Shown here: positions 1 through 12,600 of the stretch, piece by piece
Numbering within the stretch: the first letter of the stretch is position 1
How the letters are laid out: the number at the start of each line of letters is the position of its first letter
Assembly (NCBI GenBank): GCA_036346225.1
Contig: JARFIW010000966.1
Location: 1,798,001-1,862,000 of the forward strand
Direction of reading: 5' to 3'
Source of the DNA: Platerodrilus igneus
Lineage: Eukaryota; Arthropoda; Insecta; Coleoptera; Lycidae
DNA length: 64,000 bases
Made by a program: the position numbers and the translations under genes
The notes under the pieces: model-generated
What the model saw: only the letters and a program-made list of their open reading frames with translations
Databases searched by the model: none
What the model was told of the DNA's origin: nothing

Positions 1-465
1 GGTTTTCAATGGTTCGGTTTTCTAAAGATTTTTGACGTGGTGCTGTATGCAACGCCCTACGGGAAAGATACGAAAAAGATAAAGGACGAGGAACTAGAGC
101 ACTACATCGACACACGGTAACACCCCAAACAACGCAGTTACCTCTCCGAACTCCGGTACTAAAGTGTCTACGTAATTTCCGCTAGAAATAGTTCGAAGTA
201 CAATAAAAGTTTCACATAATTTTCCTGAGAGCGATAAAAATTCCCCGAGACTGTATCTGTGCGAATTTCTGCCTAATCAAGTCATCCTAAACCTACAATA
301 AAATTAATAATTTATCACAATCCACACGATCGAATTCAGCAAACAAGCGTAATTATTTTACTTTTAATAAAAAGTAATAGATGTAATGAATATAAGAAAT
401 GGAAAGGGGTTATCCAATAATAGAACAAGACATGTCACGGGTTGATTCACTTAACACATAATGAT
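1..465 (+). repeat. Dispersed repeat A, copy 1 (cut by window start)
   Basis: Non-coding sequence that recurs in the same orientation at 3389-3865 and, more diverged, at 5320-5790. Shared landmarks in order include gatttttgacgtggtgctg, catcgacacac, gtaacac, aagtgtctacgta, gagac-gtatct, and a closing block with aatataagaaatg, ggttatccaataat and gattcacttaacac. No coding potential or terminal structure is visible, so the class is unknown. The left edge lies outside the window. Confidence 0.7.
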
Positions 466-3388
466 TGCGGCAAAACTATAAAAAAGAAAAACTTCTGTTG
501 TTCTTCCTTGTCCGGAAAACTACGTATACCTTAAAGCCGTTAATAACTAAAGCTTTTAGGCACCATCTGATTTTTTTAAAGTAACCCGCACTAAATCTGG
601 AAACGAAAAAGGAGAAGTAGCCACTAATTGATCGACTACTTCAATTTTGCGTGCACAATTATCTTTTTGCCGCAGTTTCCGCTAGCAATACATTTTGTTG
701 GACAGCAAGAAATGTTTCTTAACCTTAAAATATATCTTAATTTAACTAACTACGTTTTCAATTTTTTTTATATAATTATTTTCATATATAAAACATTCTC
801 CAAAATTATTTACTAAAAAGCAGGTAAGTATTCAAATCTCACCCTGCCTATTTGACATCTGATTTAAATAAATTTCTCAATAATTTTCTCAACTGCCCTA
901 ACAAATTATAAAGCTAATGACAGTTAGGTTTCTTTTTTAAACTTTTACTTTTCACTCGAGTTATATAAATCTAGGTTTCAAAATACCAGTTAATTAACTG
1001 TTCCTAAAATTTTTGTCCAATTATAAAAACACGAGGCGAATAGAAAAGCGCTACTTAACTTACCAAACCGGAGTCAGTAATTCGGAGTGGGGGAGTACTT
1101 CCTTTATGTGACAGGTGGTAGCCTTTGGGACTAAAGACAGGCCCGTCAAAGAAAAAATAAAGCGTAAAAGGAGACAGCATGATATAAAAAGTTAAGTTTT
1201 AAACAAGCGTCCTATAGAAGAAAAATGTCCCCAAATAAAAAAAGCAGGAAGTCTGAAGGACCCACTGTCTAGCAAAAGAAACAAAAACACAACCACGCCT
1301 TATTATTTTTAAAAGTAGATATATTCAACCCAAAGATATCAAAAAACGATACGATATAGACGGTAAATTCACACCACAATAATTAACGAAGATGTAAAAA
1401 AGCGACAGCGTTTCACACACATGCAATAGAATTTCTAGGTTATAAATAAAAGTTAAAGTGGGAGGGAACGGAAAACGATAATAAAAGAAAACTCCAGAAT
1501 GAAAACACAACAAATAGAAATTTCATGTTTTTTCAACTGCTAACATTGACTTTTTCCAACATAGACATGGTGTCGAACATCAAGTTTATCTTGTTTGAAA
1601 ATCATCAACTCAACATCAGCCCCGACAAGTCCTAAAAATTTATCGCGCTATTCATGCCAAAGATATATCAATCATAAATGGATGGAGGGAGGAAAGGGTA
1701 GAGAAATGGTAACAAAGAAATTATGAAAGAAATTAGTAAAGATGCTTTTAATATTAAGAAGTCGAAAAATATAAAATTAAAGCTATATTGTATAGATGAA
1801 AAATCAAAGCCTTAAGAAAGAAATACAAATTAAACGCAATTTATAAAAAAAAAATAAAGAAATTTAGAAAAGCTAAAGTATTTCGCCTATTTAAATATAA
1901 AAGATAGAATAGGTTTTCAACGTGAGATAAGGAGAAAAAGCAAGCAAGGGAAAACGACAGCAGACATTATGAGGTACAAAATATTTTATAATACAAGATA
2001 TATTTAAAAGGTGGATGAAAAATATTATCGGTAAAAGGTTTTAGGTTTTTCATATTCCACTTCCTTAGTGATTCGCTATCAAGATCTTCAAGTTCATAAA
2101 TAAGTGGATTAACAACATGTGTCACTAAACATAAGATAAACTTTGATGGTAATTTAGCAGAAATTTGTTAGGTTTATAACAAACTCCTTGCGTTTTTAAA
2201 TGTAAATAATTAATTTTAAACGTTTAAATATAATTTTCGAAAAAAGTCTCTAAAAAGTCGACTTACAAGTTTTTATTAGTAACTCGGCAAATAAAAATTA
2301 CGAAAAGATAGGATAACTCAATAAGCAGGCAGATGAAATATTTAAAAAGGAAATTTTTACTAAAGTCTATCTAAATAAAAAGATCTTAAAATTTAAACAG
2401 GAAAAGAATATTTGTTGAACGTTAAAATCTTAAATAAATAGGTAGATATCACTGTAAAGTACATATTTTAAAGAATCGTTAAAAATTACGAGTACTTATA
2501 CTACGGAAACTTACACAATTGAAAAGTATACTTTATTATAAAAAAAGTTTAGATTCGACAAAGGCAAATTACAGATAGGTCCAAGTCATTTATTAAAAAA
2601 TGTTTAGAAAAATACCATTGTATTTCAAAATAAGTTAATCTATACAAGACTAAATACAAAAATAAATTATTTTTAGGTTATGTCTAAAATACGAGATCTA
2701 AAAGCGTGACTAGGTACAATATTTAAAAATTTAGCATTCAAATAATTCTAATGTATGTTAAATTATTCGCAAAAACCACGATTTAATTCATTATCTTTAT
2801 TGAAGCTTTAATATTAATTTTTACTTCAAAAACCTGTCTAGATACGAAAAATTACATTTTCTGTATTATTTTAACATATTACGCAATAAATTACTTGAAA
2901 TAATTAAACAGCAAATCAATCAGAGGTCACGTGTAATGTATTCCGAAGTACTAAAGCTTACTAACTTTACAATAAGGAATGGAATTATTATGAAATTTAT
3001 ATTTCTAAAAACTTAAGGAAACACTTAAAAGTTTGCACTTTTAGGTTAATACTTTATAGAATTATTTAGTTGCAAAATTGAAAGATATTTTGCAGTTTGG
3101 TAGTAAAGTCGATGTTATCCCAAAACAAAGCAACGGGATAACATTACATGATGCAATCGGTAAATTTTCGATTAATACAGAGCAAGAAAGAAGTCAACTT
3201 TTAACATTTTCTAATTAATAAACAATATTATGTCATAGAAAACCGCCTCATAGGCTGAGGCGCCAGTAATTACGTACCCCGACCTTTACTTAATTAAATA
3301 CTAACGTTCGGATAATGCTAATTTCTTGATATAAAATTTTAAATTATAACATTTAACAGTTTGGTCTTAGGCGGCGAACTCATCTTAA
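466..3388. other. AT-rich non-coding stretch
   Basis: Very AT-rich with short stop-riddled frames and A/T homopolymers. I see no gene, RNA or transposon termini. The only structure noted is a small perfect hairpin at 3244-3262 (7-bp stem CGCCTCA/TGAGGCG, 5-nt loop). Confidence 0.5.
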
Positions 3389-3865
3389 GGTTTTCAGTTG
3401 TTCGTTCGTCTGTAGATTTTTGACGTGGTGCTGATTGATAGTAGCTGCATCGCCCTAGGATAAAGGCACGAAAAAGCTAAAGCACAAGAACTTGAGCATT
3501 GCATCGACACACAGTAACACAACCCGAACAACGCCATTACTCCTCAGAATTCCGGTACCGAAGTGTCTACGTATTTTGGGCAGAAATAGTTTAAGATACA
3601 ATATAAGTTTTACATCATTTCCCCAAAAGCGATAAAAAATTCTCGAGACCGTATCTTAGCGTATTTATTCCTATTCAAATTATCTTAAAGCTACAATGTA
3701 ACTACTAATTCATAAATTAAACAGCACCTGATTCAGGAAACAAGAGGAATTACTTAACGTTTAATACAAAACGAATAGATTTATTAAATATAAGAAATGA
3801 AAACTGGTTATCCAATAATTGAAAAGGCATGTTAGGTTTAATTCACTTAACATGTAACAACGGTT
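3389..3865 (+). repeat. Dispersed repeat A, copy 2
   Basis: Aligns by eye along its whole length with 1-465, starting at ggttttcag and ending at ttcacttaacatgtaac. Substitutions and small indels are spread evenly, as expected for old copies of a transposon or segmental repeat. Confidence 0.7.
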
Positions 3866-4419
3866 TGTAATAACCTTTGAATGCAATTAAAATTATCGTT
3901 GAACTATAAATCTAGATTAACAACTAGCATGAATAACGTACATTGCAGTGCCAGTGAGCTTCCAACGAAACACGTGTATAAATTTTGCACGATGTAAATA
4001 CGATTTGCTAAAAGCCAATAATAGGTATGCATATTTGACCTGCACTAACCACTATCCTTAATTTAAAAACACAGTACGGACAATAAAAAAGCTCTCTCGT
4101 GGTAGAAAATCATCTGATATACTACAAAGATTTTAACGTCCTTTTTAGACATCATTATTTCTAATTATTTAGCAATTTTCTATAAAATGCCGACCGTCTA
4201 AAAAAGAATCATTTGTTTAATTGGTTATAAGTTATTTATGCTCGATTGCTGATTTGGCTTAGACCTGCTTTAAAACTAATTATATTTAAGAAATATTATT
4301 TTACATTTTGCTACAATCTCTAAATGCTTACTTAGAAAATTATATAGTTTGAGCATACAAATTTCCATATGAGAGCTATAACAGATTATGTCCTCTTGCA
4401 GCGGGATCGATTTTTCACC

Positions 4420-5262
4420 CTTGTTATTTCAATACCCGCTCGAATAAATTCCGTTTATACTGTTAAATCCTTCAACATAATTAATAATAAACACACTCTC
4501 AAATAAATTCCTCAACTCAAATCCCTTTTGCTTTTAAAACAAAAATTTATTTGATAAATTAAATAGTCTATACCTTGTTTTAGGTATCCCGTAATCTCTT
4601 AAATTCTTCAACAACATCCTGTTTACAATAACTACGCTTGCTACAAAATTTTATTTTGAACTTATTTATTTGGAAACGACAAGTTTATGCTACAATTAAA
4701 TAGTTTAAATCCTGTTTTAGGTACGTGTTATCTTGGTATGCATTACAGCCGCGTATAATGGTTTTCTATATTGTTCGGATGTAAAGACTTGTTGAAATAA
4801 GGTCGCGCACTATTCGATAAAACCCGGGCTTTCCAGTTTCAATCGTGCTTCGATAAGTAAGAGTTTACAGTTCGAATTCGTTATCGGTTTATTTTACAAA
4901 CGGTACTATGTACGATTTAAAAGATGTCTGACAAAAGCTCTCACGCTTCTACTCGTTAGGTTATTTTACAAAAGGTATTATGTACAATTTAAAGACGTTT
5001 TACAAAAGCTCTCACATGTTTATTTTCATTACTGATTAGTTTTATTTGCTGTGAAATACGAGATGCGCACTTAGTATCTAAATTCCTAAATTGTCTGTAC
5101 AATATAGTTGTTTGCTGTGAAATAATAACACTTAATTTATTTTCTTCTTGCTTGTTTGTACAGAATCCTTTATTTATTTTTATGTGTTAATAATCGTGGG
5201 CGATGTGTTTTTGTTGTTTATTTTTGGTATGTAGGCAAATACACCCACTCTCCGCGTTTAGT
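4420..5262 (+). repeat. Dispersed repeat B, copy 1
   Basis: Matches the reverse complement of 52711-54040. Shared landmarks include ataattaataataaacac, ctgttttaggta, gacttgttgaaataaggtcg with cgcgcact, repeated acaaaagctctcac units, gtttgtacagaatcctttat and atcgtgggcgatgtgt. It contains a degenerate tandem unit around 4910-5015, also tandem in the other copy. No coding sequence was recognised. Confidence 0.7.
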
Positions 5263-5319
5263 AGTTACTCTTGATATTTACTTTTCTTCCGGCTATGTCT
5301 AGGTACGTAATACGGTTAG

Positions 5320-5790
5320 AGCAATAAACAAGCGCTACATCACAGCACACGCCAATAACACCCCGGAAACACAGCTGCCCATCCGAATTCCGTTACTGAA
5401 GTGATCAATTTATGTCCATGTAAATTACTATTATCGTTTTAACATTTATTCGTTACTCCGCGGGATTGGCTTATTCAAAGTGGTTGATGTCCTACAACCA
5501 ATTGGAATAGAGGACTTTTACATTTCAATAATGCGCGTTTGCAGCATTTCCGCGTGCCAAATCCCAAAAGTATCTTAACGTATTTATACATATTAAGATT
5601 ATTTTAATCCTGTAATGTGACTAATAATTTATAGAATAAACAAGATCGGATTCAGAAATAAAGGAAATTGCTATACCTTTATACAAAAAACATTAGATTC
5701 ATTAAATATAAGACATGGAAACTGGTTATTCAATAATTAAAAAGGCACATTAGCAGCTACTTCACTTAATACGTAACAATTTCAAACATA
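5320..5790 (+). repeat. Dispersed repeat A, copy 3 (diverged)
   Basis: The most diverged of the three copies. It aligns from the gcgctacatc-acagcacac block to the closing ttaaatataagacatgg / ggttattcaataat / cacttaatacgtaac block. The middle has been replaced or has diverged strongly. Confidence 0.55.
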
Positions 5791-7580
5791 TTTGTTATGT
5801 AATTAATCTTAGTGCAATCAAGTATAAAAAAGAGCTTTTTAATTATATTGAAAAATAATTGAAAATCATTATGGATTAATATGAATTATAATTATGCATG
5901 CATTGATTGAATAGTCAGGTAGAAATATATCAATAAAATGAATGGCTATTATAAAATAGTATTAAATTGAATTAATATTAACGTTTTTGTTATTTGTAAG
6001 TTACTATTTTGTTTTTAATATTAAATAATCCACGTCAATAGAAGTGTCTAACACATGCACTCCCGTGCAATACAAAGCTGATGCTTTGTCTGGCGGCCGA
6101 ATTGTATTTGTTTGGACAAATATTTATTATAAAAGCAAAAAGGGCCATAATGATAACAAACTTATTTGGACTTCAATGTGTGAAGTGTTTCAATTATTTC
6201 TCATAAATTGTCAAAGTATTAATGTCAATAGCTGGAAAGGCGAAGTCAGCACGTAATTCAAGCTTTGTATAATCAAATTGGGTGTCGTATGATATTGCTG
6301 AGCATTTCTTTAGTTCGAATTATACTGACAAAGTTAATTTTGTATAGAAAAGTTTTTTTATGTATGTTTGTCATTGCTACTGTGGCATTTTTTATTTACT
6401 ATACATAAAATTGTACACTTTATTCATGGTTATATGACACCCACGCTTTAAACGTAATCTCATCTACCTGATCGTGGTTTTATCAGCTACCACTCAAGAT
6501 TCTAGTTTCAGTTTACACGCTTAAGCAGCGAATGTTTCTGTGCAATTCCTTCTAGAGTTGGATAATTAATGGTTGAGAATTGTGAGAAAGAGACCATGTT
6601 TGAGAGAGCGTATAAAGCCATTACACGAGTGGGAAGTTTGGTTTTTCGATGGCGACGGGAGAAATGCTTGAACAGCAAAGAGAGTCATTTTAATTGACTT
6701 TTTCTAAATTCGACCTCTCTCTGTTGCCACCTATTTTATTTAGATTACTAACATTGCGCTTTGTCGGAAGTAAAATATACGATTTGTAACGTGAATAGTA
6801 AAAATTCGTGTAATAAGCATGAGTGTGTGTAAAGAAGTTTATAAAAGTTTTCTATTATCGTCAAAGATTGTGTAGGATTGTCATTGCCGGGGAACTGTGA
6901 TTTATTTTAGTTAACATATTTATATTTAGAGTACGACGGTTGATAAACGTATAAGAACGGATAGATTTGATTTCTTCAGAGAGGATGTTGCTATCGTAAT
7001 GTGCATGAGAATAGCATACATACAACTAGACCAGTAGGTAGGTCGTTTTTAAGATATATTACGTCTGCGACGCACAAAGTTTTCGTTTTAATATTAGGAA
7101 ATCTTTTTATACATCCTTAAATTAATTAAATAATTACGTGAAAAGTTTGTGGTTGTAATCTCTGAAGACCTAGATGTGAAGAACCCTTAATTTATTGCAT
7201 ATATTCATGCTAAGCGCGCATTTCTCAAGCAGAAAGAATGTGTGATCAGCGCGCTTAGCCAATTAGAGGCATTGCATGGAGGGGACGTCGACAAGTTTGT
7301 GAGAATCACGCGTTTTAAATGCACCGTCTCCATTTTCGACGAGATATAAAGGGTAGGTGTACTACAAAGTATAAAGTAAATATACTCTGGCGGAGCTAGC
7401 AGCGGTCTTTAGTGGCTGCGTAGTATACAAAAGACTAATATTGGGGGGAGGAATTCGAGGCTCTTGATTTGATTACCTTCATTTTCTTTTTTATCTGGCA
7501 ATAAAAAAATTAAAAATCAAACAAGTTGGAGCAAGAAAAATACTAAATTTGGCATATTGAAATTTTGGTTCTTAATACAG
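5791..7580. other. Non-coding stretch with a GC-rich hairpin
   Basis: No gene recognised. A perfect inverted repeat GCTAAGCGCGC / GCGCGCTTAGC lies at 7209-7219 and 7249-7259 with a 29-nt loop. It stands out in such AT-rich DNA. The segment 7260-7460 is less AT-rich and contains a TATAAA-like string near 7345, but no supported transcript. Confidence 0.4.
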
Positions 7581-7582
7581 TA

Positions 7583-9687
7583 CAGTCTCTATAATCCAGC
7601 CGTTCAATACTCCGGCACGTACAGTAATTCCGCCAAGAGTCAGTAAATTTTCATGTCTAGACTAGTAAAACATTAAAAGTGCGAGTCTCCACAACAATAG
7701 TAGTACATCGGCGTCTGCTACGGGTAGTTGCATACAGTGCGATTGTCGCGAGTGAGTTAAGTGAAGGCCGTGTTGTGAGTACATACATACTGTACAATAC
7801 AATCTACAAGTGCAGTGCGATGTCGGGAAAACGTAAGCATGATACGCCGATTCTAGGCAAAAAGTATGCAATTTTAAAACGTTTGGAAAAGGATGAGAAA
7901 TTGGTTCATTTGTCTAAGGAATACAATATTGGGAGTGCAACTATACACGACATAAAGAAGAAAAAGAAGCAAATTGCATCATTCTTCAAGAGGGGTAGTG
8001 AATCATCTTCCCAGGTAAGAAAGACATTGAAAGCAGGTAAATTTCCCCAAGTAGAAGACGCACTTTATGCTTGGTTCTTGCACACCTATTTCAGGCGATA
8101 TTATCATGGAAAGGGCAAACATATTTTATAACAAAATTACGAAAAAGGACGACTTCCGTGCAAGTGTCGGGTGGTTAGATAAATTCAAACGGCGCTTTGG
8201 AATTCGATTGCTAACTTTAACTGGAGAAAAGCTTTCATGTGATGTAGAGGCTGTAGAGACTTTTGTTAACAAATTTAAAGAAACTGTCAAAGAAATGAAT
8301 TTAAGCCCAGATAAAATATACAATGCAGACGAGAACGATCTGTCCTGGCGTCTTTTGCCGAAAAAAATCTTTGTTTATAGGGAGGAAGCTAGTGCCCCAG
8401 CTCGCAAGTTGGCAAAAGATAAAATAACTTTTATGCCATGTTGTAATGCTAGTGGCACGCATAAATTAGAATTGCTGATCATTGGGAAGGCCAAAAAGTC
8501 AAGGGCTTTCAAAAACGTACAGTTGCCAGTTTCATACACAAATCAAATCAGCGAATGGATGACGAAAACTCTTTTCTCGGAATGGTTTCATAAAACTTTT
8601 GTTCCATTGGTAAAAAAGTTTTTGAAAACACAAAAATTGCCGCAAAAAGCCCTTTTAGCTCGTGACAATTGTCCTGGATATACAGATGAGGACGAGTTAA
8701 AATTTAAGGATGACAAAATCGTCGCTTTATCTTTGTCTCCCAATGTAACACCGTTACTCCAACCTATGGACCAAAACGTGATCCAAACTATAAAAACAAG
8801 TTACAAAAAAAACCATGTTGTACAGTGTTTTATTAAAAGAGGAAAGCGTTGTTACAGCTTTGAAGGAAACCAATCTGAAAGATGTTGTTTTTAATGTTGC
8901 AAGCGCATGGGAAAAACTTTCAACAAAAACAATTGTTTGTTCATGGGCAAAGTTGTGGTCTTCTCTGGATTTATTACAGGATTACAAAGAAATTCACAAC
9001 CTCAAATTGTCGCAGATGTTGATCTTAATGACTTGAGAAAAGCAATGATCCAACAACTAGTAGTCCAGCCTGATGATCTGACATCAGCTGATGTTAACGG
9101 CTGGTTAGAAGGAACAGACGACGAGCAGTACCAAATCATGAGATCATCAAGGTCGTACTAGACAGCATTGACGGGGGGGGGGGGGGGTTGAAGAGGGCAG
9201 TACGTACGTGGCAGCTCTGTGCCAATGCAACTGCAATAACTTGGGCAAAAGGAAATGGTGCTTCGGTTTCCGACATATTGACACTTAAGAGACTTCAGGA
9301 AAATATTTTAAAACTTTCCTTTAATGCAAAGAAGCAGAAAAGTATTACGAACCATTTTGCTTTTGTTTAAGTAAATCTAAAGTGTATTAAATTTTCATTT
9401 TGCGTATTTAGTGATTGACTTTGTTCGTTGATTAAAATACTTTACTGTACCTTGCTGTTTCATATCACAGTTTATTTTTGAATACATACATACATATGTA
9501 CTTACAGTAATTAACAAAATTTAATTATACAGTACATAGTTAAAACGATTATTGTCATAGTTTTCGTAAGTAAATAAAAGTTCAGTTTATTGTTAATTTT
9601 TTTTTAATTCACCTCCAGTAATCCGGCATTTTCAACAATTGGGTCCTACTAATCCCCATTTAGGGCCAGATGAACGAGATCCTACTG
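7583..9687 (+). mobile_element. Tigger/pogo-type DNA transposon, full length but decayed
   Basis: About 2.1 kb. It begins CAGTCTCTATAATCCAGCC and ends in the complement of a CAGTAGGATCTCGTTCATC end. Both ends carry the CAGT terminus and are flanked by TA (7581-7582 and 9688-9689), the pogo/Tigger target duplication. The inner termini contain TAATCC/CCGG strings typical of the group. The inside holds one transposase gene broken by frameshifts and a run of about 15 G near 9173-9187. Both ends are present, so the insertion is complete but inactive. Confidence 0.88.
7820..9370 (+). pseudogene. Tigger/jerky-like transposase (CENP-B/DDE_1 type), frameshifted
   Basis: The likely start is the ATG at 7820 (MSGKRKHDTP). 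The first segment carries the CENP-B-type N-terminal helix-turn-helix (KYAILKRLEKDEKLVHLSKE). After a frameshift near 8085 comes the second DNA-binding domain (VGWLDKFKRRFGIR) and the DDE core. The first catalytic Asp is in YNADENDLSW, the second in LARDNCPGY, the third in LLQPMDQNVI. More frame changes follow near 8812 and about 8960-9000, plus a break at the poly-G tract near 9175. The C-terminal piece ends KKQKSITNHFAF. All three acidic residues survive, but no single frame is intact. Some catalytic-site neighbours differ from the usual family (NADEN for NADET, ARDN for LDN). Confidence 0.85.
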
Positions 9688-9689
9688 TA

Positions 9690-12600
9690 TATTAATAGTT
9701 ATTTCTATAAAATGTAATGATGATCAATATTCACTCTGTGGAAATCACAAGACCTTAATACAATGTTCTTATAAACGTTTAAACAAATTTTTGCAAACAC
9801 TATAAAATAATTCTGTTTAAATTTTTTAACCTTTGTTAACCTTTAAATCACAGAAACTTTCATAAAATTTCTCATGTTCACACAGTTAGGTTATATGCAG
9901 CAATAAATATTTAAGAGCACATTTTAGCTAAGTGTAACTAAGCAGATGGCAAAATGACTGTTATGAACACTCACATAAATAATTTAGATATGTGTAAAAA
10001 GTTAGGTTATAACATTTATGCACTACCTTTTACACTAAGAGAAATTAAATTACAACTTTACCTGGTGAAAAAGTAACTATTTAATAGATTGTTACTCGTA
10101 TTTTAGGTTCCTTTGAGTTCCACATGACATTCTGTAGAAACATCTGGCGATGTCAACACCTCTTGCTAATAGTAACAGCTGACGAAGTTCCTACTTTCTT
10201 AGACAAACACCCTGTCCACCGAATATTTGCAGTTGCAGAGTATTAGGTTCCATCAAAGAAAAACCTTGACATCCAAATATTTTACACAATGTAGGTACTA
10301 TTGTTGCATTTTATTGTAGTACTTCTCAAGGGTATATAAAACATTGAGAAAAATTTATGATGAATGCGACGATGTTCAACGTAAAATATAAAACCAAAAA
10401 CATGATCGTAGATAGGAATAGTAGAAATTGGTACAGATATAGATATTGGTGTTGGTCCCTGCAAAATCAATTGTTACCAAAGTGTAATACACATGGTTCT
10501 ATGAAACAATCAAAGATTATCCTTCAATATCTTACCATTCGTGGTTTATGGGACGAGCATGAATATGTAAGACTTCATCTTGCATGTCAGATAAGACGTC
10601 ATAAGTGACCTCGTGTTAATTGATAGGTATATTAACAATAGCGACTTCTGCACAATAAGATATTCAGATATCAAAAAGGATTAACGCCACTAAAAACGCT
10701 ATTGATATAGAGAAAGGGGCGAGCAGTGAAATAAATGACACTCCTTAATGATATAGATTCAGATTCAGATTATTTGTAATTTGAAAGACATGCTTCAAGG
10801 ACTCGACCATTAAGATAATTAGTTACAAACGTATTTATTTGTATAAGGTAAATAAAGGAGAAAATTGTGAATAAATTTAATAATCTCTGTGTCTACTTTT
10901 ATTTTCTAGTATAAGAGTGAACATATATTCAAAATCTAATATAATTCCAAATGGTAATAAAATGCATATTTAGGATAAGAAAAGCAAGAGTATTGTATAT
11001 AGTGCGAAGCACGTTGTAACATGATTAGGCCTCAGCCAAAAAGCATGTTACATTAAAATAAGCGGCTTGATTACCGTCTATCAAAAAATATGGAGGTATA
11101 AAACGCGGATGCGCGTTAATTCCCGGCGAAGTGTTTCTTTTACATCCTGTCCGATTATCTTAACAAATATTTTGTGTTAGTCAACAGTGTAGGTTGATCG
11201 CACTTTGCCGGCAGTATCTGTGTTAAACATACGAAACTGAATCCACGCCACACGGATCCGCCTGAGGATACCTTTCGTTTCAGCCATTAAGCAGGTAAGC
11301 CTTGCTGGTTTTTAATTGTTAGGTGTACCCATTTGATGGCAATAATTGCAACCAAATTTGAGGCGTAGTAAATTACGCCTGGGGTTATCGTAATAATTGA
11401 TGTCAACGTGAAAGAATAGTGAGTAAGAATTTGGTGCTCTAACAACAAAGCAGTTTCTACACATAAAATGTCTAGATTTTGGTTGCTGAAAATGTGAAAG
11501 TCAGCTCTAAAGTTTTGATATGATTAGATTGTAATTTAGAATGTTTTGGCGAATTTTTTTGATTGTATGTAGAATTTTCTTGGATTATTTTTTTCTTTTG
11601 CTTTTGACTTTCATAGAAAAAGAAACAACAAATTTTGTTGCCTAAGGCGTTTTTGTTTTGTGGTCTATTCGATCGAGTAAATTTTGAGGTTGTTGAGTGT
11701 GAGGGGTTGATTAATGTTGTGTTCGAGTCCTAGTTGTAAAACATTTTCTTCGGCGTTGGTAAATCCATCCCAAAAAATTATTGGGGGGGGGGGAGGCGAA
11801 TGAGACTAGTTGACTGTAGATAATTTTAAGTTATATGTTTAATATTGCTAGACTTACGTGGTGTGTTCTTAATTCTTGTCGCACAATTTTCCTTTCCAGT
11901 TGTTTTTTAGTTTGGGTGTGACATTATTGAAAGTTTTAGTTTGAACGAATTTTGGAGTAAGGTTGTTCTTGATGCATTAATAGAGGAACTGTATGTCTAT
12001 TTTATTGGCGGCTTTTTTATGATGATCTTGTAGCTTGGGAAAGTGGTCATATTTTTTCATCGTAGAAATGTTAAATCGAAGAAGTATTGCCACGTGCAGC
12101 TTGACATATATTAGTTTTTTAAGGTGTGAATCTGTGCAGTTTAAGTAAAGTATATTTATACTAATGACACCTGCCATTAGTCTAAGGTATTTATACAACT
12201 TTCAATCTATCTTTTAATTTAATAATATTGTAGATGACTGAAGATGACATACTTAAATATATCGAAAGAACTTTGTATAAATATATTTTACTTAACTGCA
12301 CGAATACACATATGTCAACGTGCACGCGGCAATACTCCAATTTGTAATTAATACTAGATACTGCATAATACCGTCTAATTACATTGCATGTTTCCGGAAT
12401 AGGGTTGAAAACCCAATTTAGTTTGACTGAGGCTTGAAAGCATTTGCTAATGAATACTAGATAGATTGGAATCGTGAGAGTGCATGAAAATTACATTGGA
12501 CGCTACTAGATTCTATTGACAACTGGCGTGGCATGCATTACATTTTTTTAATACAAAGGCATCTTAGTTTTGTCAATAAATATATTGATCTGCAAACGTT

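Noticed and set aside
6044..6256. 70-codon plus frame
   Set aside because: No recognisable motif, no splice or promoter context, in AT-rich non-coding sequence.
10357..10608. 83-codon plus frame (and the opposing minus frame)
   Set aside because: Tyrosine/arginine-rich chance frame with no family resemblance and no supporting signals.
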